DNA of 64,000 nt, taken from assembly GCA_030425205.1 (NCBI GenBank), contig JAUIAP010000008.1, forward strand, positions 174,265-238,264, written 5' to 3'. Shown in pieces: positions 36,044-45,745 of the stretch. Every line of letters begins with the position of its first letter. Position 1 is the stretch's first letter. Under the pieces are notes generated by a model, which was given only the letters and a program-made list of their open reading frames with translations, was not told the origin of the DNA and searched no databases. The position numbers and the translations under genes are program-made. The DNA is from Anaerolineae bacterium. GTDB taxonomy: Bacteria; Chloroflexota; Anaerolineae; Promineifilales; Promineifilaceae.

Positions 36044-37528
36044 ATGAAGGCATTTATTGAGCGAAAGGATGAACTTAACATTTTAGACGATTTGTGGCGT
36101 TCGTCAACATCGAGTCTGCTGATCCTATACGGAAGACGGCGTGTTGGCAAGACCAGATTGCTAACGCACTGGTTGAAGCAAGAAAGTGGTCGCGGACTCT
36201 ATTGGGTGGCGGAGCCAAGTTCACAGCTTTCACAGTTGCGTTCCTTCTCGCAAGCCCTCTTCAATTACACCTCACCGACGATGCCCGCGCCGTCCGATTT
36301 CACCTATGCCAATTGGGAGCAGGCGTTGCAGCAGGTGGCGTTAATCGGCCGATCGCAAAAGTTCGCCATCTTCATCGACGAGCTGGGCTACTTGCTCGAC
36401 GCGCAACCTAGTTTTGCGGGGATCCTGCAAAATGCGTGGGATCATGCGCTCAAAGAGTCAAACGTCATGCTGGCGATCTCTGGATCGCAGATGTCGGTCA
36501 TTCAAAATCTGTTCGATTACAGTGGCCCCCTCTATGGGCGTTCATCGGCCGTGATCGAGCTCCCACCCCTCGAATTTAGCGCGACAAAAAGCTACTTCCC
36601 CGAACTCAACGCCTTTGAACGAATGAACATCTACGCCATTTGGGGTGGCATTCCCGCTTATTGGGAGCTGCTCGACCCAGATGCCCCGCTGCGTGAAAAC
36701 ATACGCAGCCTCTTTTTGCGCTCCAACATGTTGATGCAGCAAGAACCACAACTGCTGCTGCAAGATTTTATCTCTGACCCGCACAACTACATCGGCATCC
36801 TGCACGCGCTGGCGATTGGCGCCGTCACACGCACGCGCATCTCGACGCTGACGGGGCTACCCGACGGTCACATGTCCAAATATCTGACGGTGCTGCGTGA
36901 TACAGGGTTCGTCAATCGGTTTGTCCCAGTTACGGAGGACGCGGCACGCTCACGACGCGGTCACTATCGCATCACCGATCCGCTGTTGCGCTTCTACTAT
37001 CGCTTTTTGCCAAAACACAATTCGCGGCTGGCGTTGGGCGAGCAGGAAGAAATTCTGACCGAGATCGAGGCCGATCTACCCGCCTATGTAGCTGAAAACA
37101 GTTGGGTGGAGCTATGTCAAGAGTGGTTGCTCAAGGCGGGGCGGATTGGCGATATGCCATTGCGCTTGAGCGAAGTTGGTGGGGCGTGGTATCGGCGCCA
37201 CAACATCCCGATTGTCGGAATCGACCTAGACCGTCAGTTGATCACGTTTGGCTCGGCCGTTTGGACAAACAAAACGGTCACGGCCAATCTCATTGCCGAT
37301 CTCATCAATCAATCTGAGCAGATTATGGGAACGCTGTCCAAACCAGCGCAGTGGAAGGTGGCCTATGTCGGATTTGCAGCCAATGGGTGGGATGCGGGGG
37401 TGCAAAAATCGGCCGAAAATATCGTTCGCGAAACCAGCAAAGATCAGGTCTGGCAAACGGTCGGCATCACGTTTATTGATATGGCGCGGATTGATGAGGA
37501 TTTGCAACGCTGGAATGACGAAGGGTAG
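36044..37528 (+). CDS. ATPase_2/DUF234-type ATP-binding protein
   Basis: The 494-residue protein starts at ATG 36044, 7 nt after GAGGT. The N-terminal ATPase has Walker A YGRRRVGKTRLL near residue 33, Walker B-like FAIFIDELGYLL near 112 and a sensor-type LAISGSQMSVI. The middle contains IWGGIPAYWELL and a winged helix (ISTLTGLPDGHMSKYLTVLR). The C-terminal DUF234 part, NSWVELCQEWLLKAG to VGIDLDRQLITFGSAVWTNK, resembles a PD-(D/E)XK-like nuclease fold. This family is expanded in archaea and some bacteria; its role is not firmly known. The tandem palindromes at its promoter suggest tight, possibly self-regulated expression. Confidence 0.8.
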   Translation: MKAFIERKDELNILDDLWRSSTSSLLILYGRRRVGKTRLLTHWLKQESGRGLYWVAEPSSQLSQLRSFSQALFNYTSPTMPAPSDFTYANWEQALQQVALIGRSQKFAIFIDELGYLLDAQPSFAGILQNAWDHALKESNVMLAISGSQMSVIQNLFDYSGPLYGRSSAVIELPPLEFSATKSYFPELNAFERMNIYAIWGGIPAYWELLDPDAPLRENIRSLFLRSNMLMQQEPQLLLQDFISDPHNYIGILHALAIGAVTRTRISTLTGLPDGHMSKYLTVLRDTGFVNRFVPVTEDAARSRRGHYRITDPLLRFYYRFLPKHNSRLALGEQEEILTEIEADLPAYVAENSWVELCQEWLLKAGRIGDMPLRLSEVGGAWYRRHNIPIVGIDLDRQLITFGSAVWTNKTVTANLIADLINQSEQIMGTLSKPAQWKVAYVGFAANGWDAGVQKSAENIVRETSKDQVWQTVGITFIDMARIDEDLQRWNDEG

Positions 37529-37916
37529 ACGTAACTTATAAGGAGTAGGTGGCAAGTCGCAATTCCTCGCCACTTGCCACTTTGTAATTTACACCACACA
37601 TTTGTTTTAACCAACTTGCGCAGTTAGCAGAGGGTGGGCAACCGACGTTGCCCCTCTCTTCTAGGGGCGCAACTTGCCGCTAGAAATGACAAAGCCAGTG
37701 TAAAACACTGGCTGGATAACTTAATTGCATAGCTCGCTGAAAAAAGATGTTGCGATCATCTTAAGCGCGACGCCCCTTTGTTGGGGAGGGGGAAGGTATT
37801 TTCATTTCCCCTATGCGAAATAACTAACAGGAGCATATCACAGGCGTGATCCTGTGTCAATTCAACGTGCCATGTGCGTTCTATTGGCGTGGGATAGAGC
37901 CAGCTGTGATTGAAAG
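37529..37916. other. Spacer with three hairpins
   Basis: A 9-bp hairpin GTGGCAAGT/ACTTGCCAC (37549-37580) followed by TTTG may terminate the ATPase gene. GGGCAAC/GTTGCCC lies near 37635-37653, and AGCCAGTGT/ACACTGGCT (perfect, 37693-37713) has no T-run. No gene is supported in these 388 nt. Confidence 0.5.
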
Positions 37917-38993
37917 ATGAGCCAGTTTGACTTGGCGCGGTTGCGTGCTGCCAACACGCAGCTAGCCGCCATGCGTTTGCCGGGAAGCCAAGCACCAGAC
38001 AATGGTGAGTTGGGCGATCCCGACAAGTCGAGAAGCTGGCTAAATGCCCTCGCCACAGGGGTACAAAACCCCATCCCCATTGAGCAAAACGTTGAACAGG
38101 CGCAGCGTCCAAGCATCGCCACAAACGGGACGATGACGTTCCATCCTGATATCGGGTTGGCGCTGTTGCGCACGGAGAAGGCCGCAATCGGCCGAATTTG
38201 GCTGCTTCTACGCCACTGCGATGTTGCTGGAAAGGGCTGGATTCCCGTTGCAGAGGCGCGCGCATTGCTGACAAAGAAGGAGTCACCGCTGCGCGTCTGT
38301 GGCTGGCGGCAGTTGCGCAATCTGTTGCGTGCGGGGCAGGGGGTCTTTTGGGAGCGCGACAAGGAGCGCATCTGGCTTCGCTCTGTGGCAAAGGTTGCGG
38401 TTGCGTTGGGGGTGGAGCGGTTGGAAAATCGGCCGATTGCCCTCCCTATCACTGCCTTGCTTGACGGTATAGGCGCCGTCCGCTCCCACTTTTACGCCAG
38501 CTTCCACAGCGGTCGCCACGATCCCGATTGCGCAAAACCGATTGCCCGCGACACGCTCTCCACCCTCAGTGGGGTTGGGCGCGACAGCCAACGTCGCTAT
38601 GAGCGACAAACCGGCACAATCGCGCAGTCAAACTTTGCCATTGGTCACGTCGCAACGGATGATGCACGCAAGGCCGCCTGTTGGGAACACGGCAACCATG
38701 TTTTCACGTTGACCGATGCACAGGGGCAACATGGGGAGCGCGGCAAAAAATATCTCGCATGGCAGCTACCCAATAGCTACCATGCCACTCACGATCAAAC
38801 CTCTCGCAGCGTTAAACGCCGCATCAATCGCCAACTCGCAGACCTGCTGACACAAAGGGCAACGGGGAACGACGAGCAAGTGCCGATGCGTCACTATTTC
38901 GCAACGGGGGCAGCGGCCGTGAAAGCCAAGACCTCAACACGTTATTTGCAAACGGTCACATCTGGAGCGACTCAGCTATGGCGTTGTCTGTGA
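37917..38993 (+). CDS. Unrecognised 358-residue protein
   Basis: I do not recognise a family. The reading frame is long, uses codons like its neighbours and contains in-frame TCGGCCGA copies (IGRIW; ENRPI). Residues about 75-140 (ALLRTEKAAIGRIWLLLRHC, VAEARALLTKKESPLRVCGW, RQLRNLLRAGQGVFWERD) look like a winged-helix DNA-binding segment, and ARDTLSTLSGVGRDSQRRYE looks like a second helix-turn-helix. The remaining C-terminal part is basic. A plasmid replication or regulatory protein would fit, but this is a guess. A small membrane-peptide frame overlaps its end. Confidence 0.55.
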   Translation: MSQFDLARLRAANTQLAAMRLPGSQAPDNGELGDPDKSRSWLNALATGVQNPIPIEQNVEQAQRPSIATNGTMTFHPDIGLALLRTEKAAIGRIWLLLRHCDVAGKGWIPVAEARALLTKKESPLRVCGWRQLRNLLRAGQGVFWERDKERIWLRSVAKVAVALGVERLENRPIALPITALLDGIGAVRSHFYASFHSGRHDPDCAKPIARDTLSTLSGVGRDSQRRYERQTGTIAQSNFAIGHVATDDARKAACWEHGNHVFTLTDAQGQHGERGKKYLAWQLPNSYHATHDQTSRSVKRRINRQLADLLTQRATGNDEQVPMRHYFATGAAAVKAKTSTRYLQTVTSGATQLWRCL

Positions 38994-39103
38994 GTTGGAA
39001 AAAAGTTCGCTACATTATCAAGGGGATCTTTGTCTTTTTTGCGACGTTTTTGGTTGCGCCTCTCTTTACCTTTCGTGTTACGCCATTGGTAGGGGCAAGG
39101 TAA
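38978..39103 (+). CDS. Possible 41-residue membrane peptide
   Basis: ATG 38978 follows GGAG by 10 nt and overlaps the end of the previous gene. The peptide is MALSVSWKKVRYIIKGIFVF and then a continuing hydrophobic stretch, ending VTPLVGAR. One membrane helix behind a basic start is plausible. The 3' part runs into repeat-like sequence (TAGGGGCAAGG and an inverted pair ACAAACGG/CCGTTTG at 39186-39232), so it may be chance. Confidence 0.25.
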   Translation: MALSVSWKKVRYIIKGIFVFFATFLVAPLFTFRVTPLVGAR

Positions 39104-39263
39104 TCGGCTTTGCGTATCGGATTGGTGCACAAGTTGGTGCCGTTTATCTCGCCCTGTTTGGAAAATCGCGTGCCACAAGGCGAGACAAACGGCATTGACA
39201 TCATGATAGTGATTTGTTATGCACCGTTTGCCTCGCCTCTACCAGAAAATTGGCGGGAATGGT

Positions 39264-41816
39264 TTAGTCAACGCGACGTTTTTGGACGAACAAAACGGTC
39301 ACACCGACCAACGCCACGATCAGCACCAGTGGCAACCATTGTGTTGTCGCTGGTTGGGTGTCCATCTGTTGCAAGCCGATGTCGGTCGGGATAAAGTTGG
39401 CGCAGCTGTTCCCCGTGCCGTTGACGGCACGCACCGCCACAGGCATCGTCGCAACTGGGACATCTGGATTATCGGGGGTGAAGGTAATTCGGCCGAAATA
39501 CCACTCGCTCAATGACGCGACATTTGTCACATCGGCCGTGACGCAGATGACCTGTTCGCTGTCGGGCGCGAGTGAGAATGTAGGGAGGCTGGGGCTGAGA
39601 ACGACCCCGCTGCGATTGGCATTGGTGGTATGGGCAGAAACTGTCCAGTTGGTCGTCGTGTCCAATGTGCTTTTCAGCGTGCGCGTAAAGGCACACGTAC
39701 TGGCGCAGGTGCCGTCGCTCATGCTGGCAAGATTGAGTGCGGTTGGATCACCGCCCCCGCTTGGGTTTGCTGCTGTGAAGTTGGCGACCGTTTCATGCAG
39801 GACAAAACCAGCCATCGCTGCACGCGACATATCGACGCGACCCGCGCCCACATCGTGCGGATCCGCCAAGGTTACGCCATCGTCATCAAAGAAGCTGTGC
39901 GTCTCTTTTCCACCATACGGATCATTGAAACTGGTCAGCATCAACGCCGAACGCACCTCTGTTGGGCTCCATGTTGGATGTAGCGAGCGCATCAGCGCGA
40001 ACGTGCCAGCGACGTGTGGCGATGCCATCGACGTGCCGCTCAGCAGACCATGATCGCCATTCGCGGCGGCGTATGCGGCCAAAATATCGACGCCGGGTGC
40101 GCCAATGTCTGGTTTCAACACGTCATAGACGGTCGCATCGGGGCCGCGTGAGCTAAAGCCCGCCATGATGTCGCCAAAAGCGGGGTCAGAGCCGATGTTG
40201 GTGTCGGAGATGGTCGCCTGTAGGTTGGGATTTTCGGTCAAATGCGCTTTGAGCAGTAGACCGTTTTCATAGCTGATGTGGACAGACGGGATGGTGTGTG
40301 GGTCGGCGTTGGTCGATGCGCCACTGGCGATGTCGTTTGCCAAGATGCAGCCACCCGCACCCCCTGCGCCAACATTTGTACATTTATCGACGCGCGCATT
40401 GACACCACGATCACAGATCACAATCTCACCGCTGAACGTGCCACTATCGAACGCCGCTTCGCATAGTGCTGCGTCGCCGCTGTTGGGATAGTCGCCTGCG
40501 TAGACGACTTGGGCAGGGCCATAACCAGCGTTGTAAGATGTGCCAATGATGTCGGAGAGCGGTGCGCCACCTGAATCGGTCATGCCAGAGATGGAATTGG
40601 TCAGGGCGCGATCATGTTTGGTCGCCGCGACGGATGTCACCCATGGGGCATTTGATGGGGAGCCAACCGTTTCGGGGCCGGGACCATCGTTGCCTGCTGC
40701 CACAGCGACGAGAACGTTAGACGCAAGTGCGCTGAGGAACGCTGTGCCGCCTGAGTCTGACCATGGGTCGCCCGATGCGCCGCCGATAGAGTAGTTGATG
40801 ACATCGACACCGTCGCCAACCGCCTGATCAATCGCGGCAGCGGTCGAAAGGTTGAGACAGCCACCCAAACCGACTAAGGGGATGTCGAAGCACGCCTTAT
40901 AGCTGATGATGTTGGCATGGGGGGCGACACCGCTGATGCTAAAATCGGCCGAATATTCCCCATCCGCACCCGCATACGTGATGGTGACTGCATTTCCGCC
41001 GGCCGTGCTGGCGGTGTGGCTACCATGATTGTTGCCATCTTCGGGATCAACCAGCGTTGTGAAGTCATACAGACCGAGCAGTTTATTGTTGCAATTACTG
41101 CCCAGAACTGGATGCAGGAGGCAAAAGCCAAACCATTCACCCAGCGGGTTTTCATACACGTAGCCATCGGCTGGCGTGTCAGAAAAAGAGGCGTTGGCCG
41201 TGTTAACACCCGTATCGATGACGCCGATGACGATGCCTTCCCCTTTTGTGCCGACGTTGTCATAGGTCGCGGAACCATCCCAAATCTGGCTCGCCTCGAT
41301 CCAGTTGGGCCCTGCGTCCGTTTGCAATTGGAAAACCTGTTCGCGTTCGACAAGTGAAACGTTGGGCAGTGTGGCGATATAGGCGGCCTCTTGCGGGGTT
41401 AACCATGCGGCGAACCCGTTGAGCGCGTACTTATAATGGAAGAGCGTTTCAACATTTCGGCCGAAAACGTCATCCAACGTCGTCAATAGTTGTGCCTGCT
41501 GGTTTTCGAGATGATCGAGATAGGCGACACTGGCAGGAGCGGTTAAGTCGAGCCGCTGGCTGCCGAGCGCGGCAGGGCTGGTGGCGGCAAGACCACGCAC
41601 TGTCCCGTCGTAACGGGCAAGCGGTGCATCTTGCAGCAACACAATGTAGAAGGCGGGATCGGCGGCCGAAACGCTGCGTGCTGTCAACGCTTCGAGTCGC
41701 TCTAGTTGGGTTGGCATCGGGCCGGGGTCGGTCGTGAACTGGGGGGTGCTATCGGCCGAAACGCGACCGATCAGCAAAAACAAACACAAAACGAGTAGGG
41801 AGGGGATGTTCCTCAT
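39264..41816 (-). CDS. Secreted subtilase (S8) with PA domain and membrane tail
   Basis: The 850-residue protein has a signal peptide (MRNIPSLLVLCLFLLIGRVS), an inhibitor-I9-like propeptide (about 55-165) and an S8 domain with Asp in GVIDTGVN near 202, His in NHGSHTAST near 264 and Ser in LSGTSMASPH near 595. A protease-associated domain is inserted (about 430-510; GEIVICDRGVNARVDKC). It ends IPTDIGLQQ, spacer, a membrane helix and VQKRRVD, the shared tail of this window. ATG 41816 is used; a TTG two codons upstream has the better-spaced GGAG and may be the true start. It should act outside the cell, tethered or released by tail processing. Confidence 0.85.
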   Translation of the reverse strand: MRNIPSLLVLCLFLLIGRVSADSTPQFTTDPGPMPTQLERLEALTARSVSAADPAFYIVLLQDAPLARYDGTVRGLAATSPAALGSQRLDLTAPASVAYLDHLENQQAQLLTTLDDVFGRNVETLFHYKYALNGFAAWLTPQEAAYIATLPNVSLVEREQVFQLQTDAGPNWIEASQIWDGSATYDNVGTKGEGIVIGVIDTGVNTANASFSDTPADGYVYENPLGEWFGFCLLHPVLGSNCNNKLLGLYDFTTLVDPEDGNNHGSHTASTAGGNAVTITYAGADGEYSADFSISGVAPHANIISYKACFDIPLVGLGGCLNLSTAAAIDQAVGDGVDVINYSIGGASGDPWSDSGGTAFLSALASNVLVAVAAGNDGPGPETVGSPSNAPWVTSVAATKHDRALTNSISGMTDSGGAPLSDIIGTSYNAGYGPAQVVYAGDYPNSGDAALCEAAFDSGTFSGEIVICDRGVNARVDKCTNVGAGGAGGCILANDIASGASTNADPHTIPSVHISYENGLLLKAHLTENPNLQATISDTNIGSDPAFGDIMAGFSSRGPDATVYDVLKPDIGAPGVDILAAYAAANGDHGLLSGTSMASPHVAGTFALMRSLHPTWSPTEVRSALMLTSFNDPYGGKETHSFFDDDGVTLADPHDVGAGRVDMSRAAMAGFVLHETVANFTAANPSGGGDPTALNLASMSDGTCASTCAFTRTLKSTLDTTTNWTVSAHTTNANRSGVVLSPSLPTFSLAPDSEQVICVTADVTNVASLSEWYFGRITFTPDNPDVPVATMPVAVRAVNGTGNSCANFIPTDIGLQQMDTQPATTQWLPLVLIVALVGVTVLFVQKRRVD

Positions 41817-41960
41817 GATCAAAAATTCTCCATTTTCTAGGGTTGCGTAGACAGACTACGCAAGCTACTACGTTAGAAAACACGTGTCGACATTTCGGCC
41901 GATTGGCGTTCATCCTAGACGATGAATTCTTGGTCACTCAGAAAAAGCCACCGGCAAACG

Positions 41961-42173
41961 CTAATTGCTTGCCAGCATTTTCCATTCTGCAACAGCGAGG
42001 GCAAATGATTCAATCATCTCTGCATCAAACCGCCGCGCACTCAAGTAACGATTGAATACGACAAGGTCACTTGACCAAAGCGGACTGGTTGCATCGCGCT
42101 GCAAGTAGGTGGCTAATCGGCCGATCACATCTTCACGTGTGTTCTGTTCCATCAACCATTCATTGAATTTCAT
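41961..42173 (-). CDS. YozE SAM-like small protein
   Basis: The 70-residue product starts at ATG 42173 five nt after GGGAG. The start MKFNEWLMEQNTREDVIGRL is the signature of YozE_SAM_like proteins (xxFxxWLxxQxxRxDxxGxL), and the acidic/aromatic end AEMIESFALAVAEWKML fits the helical fold. Family function is unknown. Confidence 0.65.
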   Translation of the reverse strand: MKFNEWLMEQNTREDVIGRLATYLQRDATSPLWSSDLVVFNRYLSARRFDAEMIESFALAVAEWKMLASN

Positions 42174-42471
42174 AATCACTCCCATGATTTAAAATCAATC
42201 TACATATTCTTTTTGCCTAGTTTACGAGAAAAATGCAATTCTCACTTCATCGCTAGAGATGAAATTTGGCAAATTGGGGTGGATTTTTGCGACGATTTAT
42301 CAGACAGGGGTTGCACGTGTAGAATAGGTTTATCTGATTTTATGGGGATTCTGGTTGCAGATGCCCCTAAATGACCCCAACAATGGCGTTTTTTGCAGTC
42401 ACGGACGGCGACATGTTGGAAAGTGTCCGCTCCTCAACTAGCAGAGGCGAAGTTTTTATATCATCGATGCG
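42174..42471. other. Divergent spacer
   Basis: About 300 nt between divergently transcribed genes. I see no clear promoter pair, repeat or hairpin, only an AT-rich left half. Confidence 0.4.
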
Positions 42472-45400
42472 ATGCAGATCAACACATTAGGTTCCCTTAC
42501 AATCACGATTGATGGAGAACCGCTAACGACGCTCAACAATCGTAAAGCCCAAGCCCTGTTCGTCTATCTAGCCTGCCAGCGCGGGCAGCAGTTGTCGCGG
42601 GAGCATTTGCAGACGCTCTTGTGGAGCGACACACCTGCCCTCAAGGCGCGCAGCAGTCTGCGCCAAACGCTTTACAAGCTGCAAAAGGCGATTCCAGACG
42701 GGATCTTGCAGTTGCACAACTTGCGGATTGGGATCGATCCTGCGGCTGAACTATGGCTCGATCTCGATCATGTTGCGGCGGATGACACGCTCTATCGGGG
42801 TGAATTTCTGCAAGGCTTTTCGCTGCGGGGTGCTGCGCTGTGGGATGAATGGCTGCATACGATGCGCGAGACGGTGACGGCCAACCTAATCGAACAGTGG
42901 GAAAAATCGGCCGAAACGCACACAACCGCCCACAACTATCCCACCGCCGTTCGCTATTGGCAGCGCGTCATCGAACTCAACGCATGGCGCGAACATCCCC
43001 ACCGTCGCCTGATCGAACTCTTTTTGCGGATGAACGACCGCGCTGCCGCCGTCGCGCAATATGAAACAGTTCAGGCACTGTTGCTGGACGAGCTGGGCGT
43101 TGAGCCATCTGCGGAGACGCAGGCGTTGTATCGGCGGGCTGTTTCGGCCGAAACCACCCCCACCAATCTCCCCCATCCTCACACGTTGACGCCGCTCGTC
43201 GGCCGCACATCAGAGATCGCGACGCTCTCAACCCCACTGCGCGACCCCAAAACCCGCCTCATCACCATCTTAGGACTTGGCGGCAGTGGTAAAACGCGCC
43301 TCGCAATTGCGGCTGCCCGCGCCGTGCAGGACAGCTTCCTCGATGGCACGTTTCTCGTGGATCTGACGAACGGGAATGCCAAGCAGATCGCCACAACAAT
43401 CGGGCTTGCGCTAGGAGTACAGGTCGAAGGGCGCACGCCGCCCGATTTGCAGCTGATCGAACACCTGCGTTCACGTCAGTTATTGTTGCTGCTCGACAAT
43501 TTTGAGACAGTCATCGATACGCCCGCCGCCATCACGTTGGTACAGACTATCTTGCACGCCGCGCCCGACGTGACGCTGCTGGTGACATCGCGCCAGCGTT
43601 TGCGCTTGCGTTTGGAGCAGGTTTTTCCACTGGCGGGGCTGGATGTGGCGGTCGCTGCGCCGCTGCTGTTTGAGCAGGCTGCGCGACGGGCGAGTATGCG
43701 TTTTTCGGCCGATCCTGCCCCCATCGCCCACATCTGCCAACTGGTCGAAGGGCTGCCGCTCGCCATCGAGATGGCGGCCGCGTGGACGCCTGAGCTGAGT
43801 TGTGCCGACATTGCACAGGAGATCGCGCGCGACCTCGCCCTGATGCATTCCCAATTCCGCGATGTGCCAGATCGCCAGCGTAGCTTGGAGGTGGTCTTCC
43901 AGCAGGCGATCCAGCGTCTGGATCGTCAAACAAGCAGCTTACTCTTCCAACTCGCCGCATTTCGGGCAGGCTTTAGCACATCGGCCGTTGTGCAGGTGAC
44001 GGGTAAGCCGGCTGCGCTGCTCAAAAAATTAGTCGATCGCGCACTGTTGCAGCAGGTCGATCAGACACACTATCGCCTGCACGAACGCTTGCGCCAATTT
44101 CTGCGGACAGCGGCCGATCCCGACCTGATTGCCCAAACCCAACAGCAGCACGCGACCCACTATCTCAACTGGCTGGGTGACTATCAGGAAACGATCACGG
44201 GTAGTGAACAGGTCGCCATTTTTGAGCGGGTCACAAGCGCGTTGGACAACGTTTTGCTGGCATGGCAGCGGGCGGTCGAGATGCGCCGCATCGATCTGTT
44301 GCACACTGCGCTTGCCACGCTCTACTACTATCTTTTGGCACGCAGTCTTAATCGCACGTCGATTGAGATTGCCCAGCGTGCGTTGCCGCTTGTCGCGGAT
44401 GAGCGTGTGGAAAAAGAGCGCGTCACGCTGCATTATCGCCTGCTCTTGGCGATCAGTTCGGGATTACAGCGGACGGGGGATGTCGTTTCGGCCGAAAAAC
44501 ATTATCGACAGGCGTTGGAAATTGCCGCACGTCTTGAGAATGAAGTCTACTACGCACAGGCGTTGGCAAGTCTGGGCTATTTGCTCGTTGACACAGACCA
44601 GTTGCCAGAGGCGATCAAGCGGTTGGAGGAGGCTGCCGAACTGTATCGAGAGAGTGTCCAGAACGCACCCAACGAACTGCAAGCGGTCAATACGTTGGGA
44701 ATCGCCTATAAGCAGTTGGGCAGAAACGAGGAGGCGCGTGCTTGTTATCAATATGCGTTACAGATTGCAGAAACCAGCGGAAATCTGCGGGCGCGCGCCT
44801 TTCTGCTCAACAACATGGGTGTCTTGCTGTTTGATAGCCAACTGGGGGATGCGGCCGAGGCGTACCTGCTCTATGAAGAGGCACTCGAAATGTTCCACGC
44901 GCTCGATGACCGCCGCATGATCGGGATGACCTCTGGCAACATCGGCAACATCCACATGCAGCGCGAGCAGTGGGACGAGGCGCGCGCGTGGTATCTGCAA
45001 GGGCAAACGGCCATTGTCGATACGGGAGAGCAGTGGGTGAAAGGGTTATTGGCCCTCAATTTGGGGACGTGTGATCTGGGCAGTGGCGCGTATCAATCGG
45101 CCGAAACCCACCTCCATCAAGCCCATGCGATCTTCAACAGCCTGCACGACGCCAACTATCTCGCCATGTGTGATGGTCAACTGGCGAGGCTGGCGATGTT
45201 CCGCACAGATGTGGACGATCCGACAGCTGCGCGGCCGTTGATTTACACGGCATTGCAACATGCGGCCGGCAAGCCACCCACGCAGCTCAAGGTGTTGGCG
45301 GAGTGGGGCGTGTATCTCGCTCGCGTCGCACGTCGTCCCGCCCAAGCTGCTGCCATCCTGCAATTTGTGCTCGACCACCCCATAACCACCACCGATACGC

Positions 45401-45501
45401 AGGCGTATGCGCTGAAATATCGGCCGAATGCCAACGCCATTGCCCCACCTCATGATTTGGACGCGCTTGTTGCAACTGTTCTTGATCAGTTGCAGAAATA
45501 A
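42472..45501 (+). CDS. AfsR/SARP-type regulator with long TPR region
   Basis: The 1,009-residue protein starts MQINTLGSLTITIDGEPL, the winged-helix beta-hairpin of SARP-type activators, followed by NRKAQALFVYLACQRGQQLS. The BTAD domain runs to about residue 230 (EWLHTMRETVTANLIEQWEK; LLDELGVEPSAETQALYRR). The NB-ARC part has Walker A GLGGSGKTRLA near residue 268 and LLLLLDNFETVID near 340, then LVEGLPLAIEMAAAW. The last 400 residues are TPR repeats (ALASLGYLLVDTDQLPEAIK). It is a transcriptional activator by family. Targets are unknown; no cotranscribed partner is obvious. Confidence 0.85.
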   Translation: MQINTLGSLTITIDGEPLTTLNNRKAQALFVYLACQRGQQLSREHLQTLLWSDTPALKARSSLRQTLYKLQKAIPDGILQLHNLRIGIDPAAELWLDLDHVAADDTLYRGEFLQGFSLRGAALWDEWLHTMRETVTANLIEQWEKSAETHTTAHNYPTAVRYWQRVIELNAWREHPHRRLIELFLRMNDRAAAVAQYETVQALLLDELGVEPSAETQALYRRAVSAETTPTNLPHPHTLTPLVGRTSEIATLSTPLRDPKTRLITILGLGGSGKTRLAIAAARAVQDSFLDGTFLVDLTNGNAKQIATTIGLALGVQVEGRTPPDLQLIEHLRSRQLLLLLDNFETVIDTPAAITLVQTILHAAPDVTLLVTSRQRLRLRLEQVFPLAGLDVAVAAPLLFEQAARRASMRFSADPAPIAHICQLVEGLPLAIEMAAAWTPELSCADIAQEIARDLALMHSQFRDVPDRQRSLEVVFQQAIQRLDRQTSSLLFQLAAFRAGFSTSAVVQVTGKPAALLKKLVDRALLQQVDQTHYRLHERLRQFLRTAADPDLIAQTQQQHATHYLNWLGDYQETITGSEQVAIFERVTSALDNVLLAWQRAVEMRRIDLLHTALATLYYYLLARSLNRTSIEIAQRALPLVADERVEKERVTLHYRLLLAISSGLQRTGDVVSAEKHYRQALEIAARLENEVYYAQALASLGYLLVDTDQLPEAIKRLEEAAELYRESVQNAPNELQAVNTLGIAYKQLGRNEEARACYQYALQIAETSGNLRARAFLLNNMGVLLFDSQLGDAAEAYLLYEEALEMFHALDDRRMIGMTSGNIGNIHMQREQWDEARAWYLQGQTAIVDTGEQWVKGLLALNLGTCDLGSGAYQSAETHLHQAHAIFNSLHDANYLAMCDGQLARLAMFRTDVDDPTAARPLIYTALQHAAGKPPTQLKVLAEWGVYLARVARRPAQAAAILQFVLDHPITTTDTQAYALKYRPNANAIAPPHDLDALVATVLDQLQK

Positions 45502-45745
45502 CACTGGTTGGTTGGCAACACGTGGTGCGTATTGCGTGTTGCGTGTGTGGCGGACAATATGCAATATCACGCAACCCTAAGGATCGAGACTTAAGTTACT
45601 GTCGCATCCGTCATTCCTGCGCAGGCAGGAATCCATTCTTCTACTTCGGACAGTTATTCAAGTCATGTTCCTAAAGAACTCTGGGATTACGCAATAGGTC
45701 GATATCCAACTATAATCACCCCGAACGCCCCAAAGTGGAGGTGGC
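45502..45745. repeat. Spacer with heptamers and REP half-element
   Basis: Heptamers GCGTATT and GCGTGTT at 45527-45540 and a REP half CCTGCGCAGGCAGG within 45610-45640. Its opposite half is at 46313-46345, so the two halves flank the decayed gene between them in inverted orientation. Confidence 0.6.

Noticed and set aside
36044..37528. NLR- or STAND-type defence ATPase
   Set aside because: Motifs fit ATPase_2 with DUF234 rather than NB-ARC, with no TPR or effector domain.
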